From Isoptericola variabilis 225 (GTDB lineage: Bacteria > Actinomycetota > Actinomycetes > Actinomycetales > Cellulomonadaceae), in NCBI RefSeq assembly GCF_000215105.1, contig NC_015588.1, forward strand, positions 2,232,001-2,296,000: a stretch of 64,000 nucleotides of DNA. The letters run 5' to 3'. The notes under the pieces are model-generated. The model was not told the origin of the DNA and searched no databases. It was given only the letters and a program-made list of their open reading frames with translations. Positions 59,828 through 64,000 of the stretch are shown in pieces. A program made the translations under genes and the position numbers. How positions within the stretch are numbered: the stretch's first letter is position 1; the number at the start of each line of letters is the position of its first letter.

Positions 59828-60781
59828 TCACCACAGACTTGACTGGTTGGCCCGGCGAGCGACCCAGTTGAAGGTCAGGAGCAGGGCGAGGTTGATGAGG
59901 GAGTTGAAGACACCGATGGCGGCGGAGTAGCTGAACTGCGCCTGCTGGAGGCCGGCCTTGTACACGTAGGTCTGGATCACCTCGGAGGTCGGCAAGTTGA
60001 GGTCCGTCTGCATGAGCAGGACCTTCTCGAAGCCGAGGTTGAAGAGATTGCCGATGGCGAGGATGAACAGGATCGTGATCACCGGCATGATCCCGGGGAT
60101 GTCGATGTGCCGTATGCGCTGCCACTTGTTGGCACCGTCCACGCGGGCTGCCTCGTGCAGCGACGGGTCGATCGCGGTGAGGGCAGCCAGGTAGACGATC
60201 ATGGAGAAGCCGGCGTTCTGCCAGATGTCGGACCCGACGTACAGGGGCCTGAACCATTCCGGGGAGCCCATGAAGAACACCGGCGTGCCGCCGAACGCCT
60301 CGATCGCGTTGTTCACGATCCCGGCTCGTGGTGAGAACAGCAGGTGGATCATGCCGACCACGACGACGACCGAGATGAACGACGGCGAGTACAGGACCGT
60401 CTGGGTGAACTTCTTGAACCGGTCGCTCTGCAGTTGGTTCACGATCAGCGCGAGGACGATCGGCACCGGGAACGCCAGCAGGAGGCCGAGGGCGTTGAGG
60501 CTGAGCGTGTTGACCATGAGTCGCTCGAACTGGAACGACTCGACGAACCGCTCGAAGTGGTCCAGCCCGACCCAGGGGCTCCCGGCGAAGCCGTCGGCCG
60601 GGTTGTAGTTCCGGAAGGCGATCTGCGCCCCGTACATCGGCCAGTACTTGAAGAGGACGACGTAGAGCAACGCCGGCGCGAGTAGTACGTATAACTGCCA
60701 GGACCGCCCGGCACGCCGAAGATGCGACGTGCCGCGGCGCGGCACGGGCGCACGCTGATGCGCCATGGACTGAGTGGTCAT
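59828..60781 (-). CDS. ABC sugar permease, LplB (CUT1, MalF-like)
   Basis: 317 residues from ATG 60781, sharing ATGA with the lacI stop. Hydrophobic helices begin with LYVLLAPALLYVVLFKYWPMYGAQIAFRNYNP (about 31-62), and the EAA loop is LHEAARVDGANKWQRIRHIDIPGIMPVITILFI near 208-240, characteristic of the LplB/YtePQ group for complex oligosaccharides. It is translationally coupled to the regulator and followed by the partner permease. Confidence 0.9.
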   Translation of the reverse strand: MTTQSMAHQRAPVPRRGTSHLRRAGRSWQLYVLLAPALLYVVLFKYWPMYGAQIAFRNYNPADGFAGSPWVGLDHFERFVESFQFERLMVNTLSLNALGLLLAFPVPIVLALIVNQLQSDRFKKFTQTVLYSPSFISVVVVVGMIHLLFSPRAGIVNNAIEAFGGTPVFFMGSPEWFRPLYVGSDIWQNAGFSMIVYLAALTAIDPSLHEAARVDGANKWQRIRHIDIPGIMPVITILFILAIGNLFNLGFEKVLLMQTDLNLPTSEVIQTYVYKAGLQQAQFSYSAAIGVFNSLINLALLLTFNWVARRANQSSLW

Positions 60782-61818
60782 ACGGGCACCTTTGCACTCG
60801 CCACTGATCCACGGCGGACCAGTGAGCACTCGATGGGATGGAGTTGCGGGTGATCGCCGCCCTCTCCGAGGACGATCTCGACGGCCCGACGGGCCATCTG
60901 CTCGAAGGGGAGCGCCACGGTGGTGAGGCCCGGGTCGAGGAAGGGGGCCAGCGTCTCCTGGTTGTCGAAGCCGACGATCGAGCAGTCGTCGGGGACGCGG
61001 AGCCCCAGCGACTCGAGGGCCCGGTACGCACCCCAGGCGGTCCGGTCGTTGCCGCAGAAGATGGCAGACGGCCGGTCCGCGGTGGAGTCCATCAGCTCCC
61101 TCGTCAGCTCGAGCCCGTGCTCGACGATCCCGTTGCCGTAGCGGACGAGGCTCGGGTCGAACGCGATGCCGGCCTCGTCGAGCGCCCGGCGGTAGCCGGC
61201 GAGTCGCCCGATGCCGGCGGGAAGGTCGCTGTCGCGAGGCTGGATGTTGATCATCGCGATGCGGCGGTGGCCCGCGTCGATCAGGTGCCGCGTCGCGGTG
61301 TACCCGCCGAACTCCTCGTCGGGGAACACGCTCGGCACGATCCCGGCCGCGTCCTGCGCGTTGACCACGACGGTCGGCACATCCCGCAGCGACTCGGGGA
61401 CGCGAACCCGACGGTGGTACATCGAGGCGTAGACGACGCCGCGGACCCGGTAGGACATCATCGTGTCGATGGCGGCCGCCTCGAGCTCCGGGCGGTCATA
61501 CGTATCGATGCTCAGGATGACGTGGCCGGTCTCCCAGGCGCGCTCCTGCGCGCCCTTGAGCAGCTTGCCGGGGAACGGGGCGCTCGCAACCTCGTCCGAG
61601 ACGAAGCCGATGAGGCTCGAGTCGCCGCTGCGCAGGCTGCGCGCGAAGGCGTTCGTCCGGTACCCGAGCTCCTCGACGGCCGTCAGCACCCGAACCTTGG
61701 TGCTCTCGGCCACCCGGCTCCCACCGACGTCGTTGAGGACGAGGGACACGGTCGCCTGGGACACGCCCGCACGCGCGGCGACATCCCACATCGTCGGCTT
61801 GTCCTTCTTACGGGCCAC
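60778..61818 (-). CDS. LacI-family regulator heading the second fructan operon
   Basis: 346 residues from GTG 61818 (GGGAGG upstream). DNA-binding part: TMWDVAARAGVSQATVSLVLNDVGGSRVAESTKVRVLTAVEELGYRTN (about 9-56). Ligand domain: LIGFVSDEVASAPFPGKLLKGAQERAWETGHVIL near 69-102, and GFDNQETLAPFLDPGLTTVALPFEQM near the end. First gene of the operon, so it probably represses itself and all downstream genes until an oligosaccharide or fructose derivative binds. A TTCGTATAACG segment near 61850 could be its operator. Confidence 0.9.
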   Translation of the reverse strand: MARKKDKPTMWDVAARAGVSQATVSLVLNDVGGSRVAESTKVRVLTAVEELGYRTNAFARSLRSGDSSLIGFVSDEVASAPFPGKLLKGAQERAWETGHVILSIDTYDRPELEAAAIDTMMSYRVRGVVYASMYHRRVRVPESLRDVPTVVVNAQDAAGIVPSVFPDEEFGGYTATRHLIDAGHRRIAMINIQPRDSDLPAGIGRLAGYRRALDEAGIAFDPSLVRYGNGIVEHGLELTRELMDSTADRPSAIFCGNDRTAWGAYRALESLGLRVPDDCSIVGFDNQETLAPFLDPGLTTVALPFEQMARRAVEIVLGEGGDHPQLHPIECSLVRRGSVASAKVPV

Positions 61819-62063
61819 CGTGATCACCTCCCCAGCTCGGCCGGTCATTCGTATAACGTGGACCCTAGACACGGATCTACGGGTCCGTCAACCCCCAACT
61901 TCTGGCCGACGTGTCCAGCCCGACGGCGCGTCGCCACGCGCGCGGCCCTCGTCGCCACCGGCCGCCCGAGCGATGCCCTACCAGCCCGACCGGCCTACAG
62001 CCTCGTCCCCGGCGAAACCACGGGCGCGAACGCCGTGCTATGCCGACCCACAACGACTCCGGG

Positions 62064-62183
62064 CCAGTTGCGCAGACACGACTCGGAGATCCCGAAGTCC
62101 TTCGCGATCTGCTTGATGGAAGCCTCGCCACGGCGGGCCACGGCGACGACTTCGTCGCGGAATGAACTGACACGCCCCGGCAC
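62064..62183 (-). pseudogene. IS3-type transposase orfA fragment
   Basis: The minus frame gives FRDEVVAVARRGEASIKQIAKDFGISESCLRNW, the helix-turn-helix start of an IS3-family OrfA. It then diverges into unrelated sequence after NW. No catalytic OrfB, no inverted repeats and no target duplication could be identified. A dead insertion-sequence relic. Confidence 0.7.
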
Positions 62184-62329
62184 ATCGGCCGGCGCGTCAC
62201 TGGCTTAACCAGCGTCGGCGTCGCTTGGGAGCAGCCGCGACGCCTCTGCGCGCCGCGCATGGTCTCCAGCGGGTCCCTCACCGAGGAAGGCAACCGAGGC
62301 CACACGTGCAGGGCGGCACTTCGTCTCCC

Positions 62330-62407
62330 TCACGATCGAACAGTCGAACCCCATGCCCCCTGAAGCGGCCGACCCACGACGACCGTCTCGATGTGCTGAG
62401 TGGTCAT
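62330..62407 (-). pseudogene. flavin monooxygenase N-terminal relic
   Basis: AAGGAGG, 6 bases, then ATG 62407 and MTTQHIETVVVG, which looks like the beginning of a FAD-dependent monooxygenase (usual continuation GGGQAGL). After VVVG the frame changes to RPLQGAWGSTVRS and stops. Only the ribosome-binding site and about 12 codons survive. Confidence 0.45.
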
Positions 62408-62524
62408 GTCACACCTCCTTGGGCACGTCGACCGTACGAAGGCGGTGCAGGGGCGAGCATCGGGCACCTGACCTATCCGCGGGCGCGGCAGGATGGGCCG
62501 AACCACCCATGCCGAGCGCCGCGG

Positions 62525-63337
62525 TCAGCCGACGTCGGGCTCGAACGTCGCCAGGAGCGCCTCGAGCGCGTGCTGGTCCGGGCCGACGAACGGCGTCGTC
62601 CCAGGAGCCGAGCTCGCGACGTCGAAGGCCCGTGCGATCGACGCGGCGTCACGCAGGGGCGGTAGGTGGCTGCTGAGCACCGACGTCGGCGCGAGCCGCC
62701 GCATCGTGTCCACGGTCGCGCCGAACGCGACCGGGTCGGCGACCTGTGCCCACGGCGCGTCGACCGAGATCCAGAGCCGCTGCCGCTCGCGCAGCTCCTC
62801 CTCCGACACGCCGCGGACGTCGTCGCGCGCAGAGACCTCCGCGTCCTCCAGCGGAGCGCCGAAGCAGTCGGAGCTGAACAGGGCGCCGGTCGACTCGTCG
62901 ACGAGACCCACGGTGGCCGGGCTGTCGTACAGCGGTGGTCGGATCCCCCGGAAGGTCCGGCCGGCGGCGGCGAGCTCCTGGCCCGGGTTGAGGAGGTGGA
63001 CCCGGTGCATGGGCACCTCGTACTCGCACGAGAGGATGCCGACCCCGAGGAACGTCGTGACGAGGCGCGCGTGGGGCGCGGCGTCGAGGAGCTCCCAGAG
63101 CCCTCCGGTGTGGTCGCGGTCGGGATGCGTCAGCCACACCCAACCGACGTCCTGCGGGTCCACCACCGAGGCGAGCGCGTCGAGGAACCCGGTGCCTGGT
63201 GTCGACAGGCCGGAGTCGATCACGAGCGCGTCCTTGCGCCCGACCACGAACGCGTTCACGGGCAGGGTGCCGAGCCCGGGGACGTCGGCCTGGTCTGCGA
63301 GGACGGCGACGTCGTCGTCCAGTCGGTGCACGTGCAT
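62525..63337 (-). CDS. MBL-fold metallo-hydrolase
   Basis: 270 residues. Metal-binding motif WLTHPDRDHTGGLW (HxDxDH variant, about 70-83), NAFVVGRKDALVIDSGLSTPG near 28-48, a metal-ligand Asp in GALFSSDCFGAPL near 150-162, and SSHLPPL near 225 with a further His. The family is broad (lactonases, thioesterases, flavo-diiron-like proteins), so the substrate is unknown. No signal peptide. Divergent from a TetR regulator, which probably controls it. Confidence 0.85.
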   Translation of the reverse strand: MHVHRLDDDVAVLADQADVPGLGTLPVNAFVVGRKDALVIDSGLSTPGTGFLDALASVVDPQDVGWVWLTHPDRDHTGGLWELLDAAPHARLVTTFLGVGILSCEYEVPMHRVHLLNPGQELAAAGRTFRGIRPPLYDSPATVGLVDESTGALFSSDCFGAPLEDAEVSARDDVRGVSEEELRERQRLWISVDAPWAQVADPVAFGATVDTMRRLAPTSVLSSHLPPLRDAASIARAFDVASSAPGTTPFVGPDQHALEALLATFEPDVG

Positions 63338-63440
63338 CTCGTCCTCCTCGACGACGTACCACCTTTCGGCGATACAATGACGTTCACCGAAAACTGTCCT
63401 CCGCCGTCAGGGATGTGTCAATAGTTGAGTGAACATGTCC

Positions 63441-63451
63441 GTTCGACGAAC
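63441..63451. promoter_or_regulatory. candidate TetR operator
   Basis: GTTCGACGAAC is a perfect 11-bp palindrome with a central A, 15 bp before the TetR start, between the divergent TetR and MBL-fold genes. Half-sites of this size are typical for TetR-family autorepressors. Confidence 0.45.
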
Positions 63452-63466
63452 TCGCGTCCGTACCGG

Positions 63467-64000
63467 ATGCGCAAGCGCGCCGCGGATGTCGAGCACACCC
63501 GCCGGCGCATCGTCGAGGCGACGGTCGAGCTGCACCGGACCGAGGGCCTGGACGCCTCGTACAGCGACATCGCCGCCCGGGCCGGCGTCACGCGTGCGAC
63601 GCTGTACCGGCACTTTCCCGACACCGAGTCGCTGTTCCAGGCGTGCTCGGCGCACTGGATCGCCGAGCAAGTGCCGCCCGACCCGCACCGGTGGACCGGC
63701 GACGCGCCGCCTGCGCGGCTGCGGGCGGCGCTCACGGACGTGTACCGGTACTACGCCGAGGGCGCGGACATGCTCCGCAACGTCGAGCGAGCCCGGCCCA
63801 TGATGCCCGCAGCGCTCGCCGATGAGATCCGGCGCGACGAGGCCGCGCTCCGCGAGGCCCTCCTCAGCGCGCTCCCCCGGACCGCCCGGCACCGACCGCG
63901 CGTCGCCGGCGTCGTCGGACACGTCCTGGCGTTCTCGACGTGGCACTCCCTCGTGCTGGAGCACGGCGTCGCCCGGGACGACGCGGTCGAGCTCATGGCG
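63467..64000 (+). CDS. TetR-family transcriptional regulator (3' end outside window)
   Basis: 178 codons from ATG 63467, open to the window edge. The DNA-binding domain is RRRIVEATVELHRTEGLDASYSDIAARAGVTRATLYRHFPDTESLFQAC (about 12-60), the classic TetR HTH. The C-terminal ligand domain follows with ALREALLSALPRTARHRPRVAGVVGHVLAFSTWHSLVLEHGVARDDAVELMA and is nearly complete. It is divergent from the MBL-fold hydrolase and likely represses that gene and itself. Start chosen for a family-like N-terminus (RKRAADVEHTRRRIV). Confidence 0.9.
   Translation, partial: MRKRAADVEHTRRRIVEATVELHRTEGLDASYSDIAARAGVTRATLYRHFPDTESLFQACSAHWIAEQVPPDPHRWTGDAPPARLRAALTDVYRYYAEGADMLRNVERARPMMPAALADEIRRDEAALREALLSALPRTARHRPRVAGVVGHVLAFSTWHSLVLEHGVARDDAVELMA

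Larger units (their letters stand above)
61819..62524. other. 706-bp region of gene debris between lacI and the MBL-fold gene
   Basis: There is no intact gene here. It contains the presumed promoter of the second fructan operon next to 61819 (GTCATTCGTATAACGTGGACC), an IS3-type orfA fragment (62064-62183) and a monooxygenase start fragment (62330-62407). Remaining stretches have no recognisable product in any frame. Confidence 0.6.

Noticed and set aside
1..64000. tRNA, rRNA or riboswitch
   Set aside because: No cloverleaf with a GGTTCGA-type T-arm, no rRNA blocks and no recognisable riboswitch core (for example TPP before thiL) were seen by eye. A covariance-model search could not be run here.

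Overview
The window is very GC-rich chromosomal DNA with strong G/C preference at third codon positions, frequent GTG starts, Shine-Dalgarno sites of the AGGAG type, and actinobacterial families (DUF3515, DUF6480, MarP-type protease, a YceD-rpmF-rnc-mutM block, Rex-type operators). It fits a Micrococcales actinobacterium near Cellulomonas, Cellulosimicrobium or Isoptericola. The genus is an inference from gene content only. No tRNA, rRNA, CRISPR array, prophage or origin was seen.

Layout. 1-5.5 kb: end of a fatty-acid desaturase, then minus-strand genes for a DUF4240 protein, thymidine kinase and a large RNase E/G. 5.5-12.1 kb: cydABDC (cytochrome bd oxidase and its ABC exporter) behind two tandem Rex-like operators. 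12.1-16.7 kb: a vapBC toxin-antitoxin pair, a carotenoid-desaturase-like oxidoreductase, a 2-hydroxyacid dehydrogenase and three gene remnants (DUF3626, a membrane protein, a TetR end). 16.7-36 kb: a housekeeping block, mutM-rnc-rpmF-yceD-coaD-rsmD-recG-(broken dak2), then rpmB, thiL, DUF3515, ddl, gpsA, plsC and murA, with a GNAT protein, a VOC protein, an acyl-CoA dehydrogenase, a metB-like gene and an AMIN-type lipoprotein interspersed. 36-41.4 kb: an MHS-family transporter, a DUF6480 protein, a NERD protein, an SDR and a MarP-like membrane protease.

41.4-61.8 kb is a fructan-utilisation island. The first unit is a plus-strand LacI regulator divergent from frcB-frcC-frcA, a secreted GH32 levanase-like enzyme and a fructokinase. 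The expected flow is fructan cleaved outside, fructose imported by the ABC system, then phosphorylated. The second unit, all on the minus strand, is lacI-permease-permease-binding protein-intracellular GH32-fructokinase-very large secreted GH32. It looks built for oligosaccharide import followed by internal hydrolysis, with the ABC ATPase encoded elsewhere. Between them lie relics of a third unit: a lacI start fused to a GH32 end, followed by a broken fructokinase start.

61.8-64 kb holds an IS3-type transposase fragment and a monooxygenase start fragment, then an MBL-fold hydrolase divergent from a TetR regulator that runs off the window. The best leads are palindromic repeats translated in frame inside CydC and CydD, inverted 20-bp repeat arrays around a VOC gene, the giant GH32 with a Glu in place of the catalytic Asp and a frame break in its signal peptide, and many gene-erosion scars. 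Several scars depend on one or a few bases, so assembly error has to be excluded for those.
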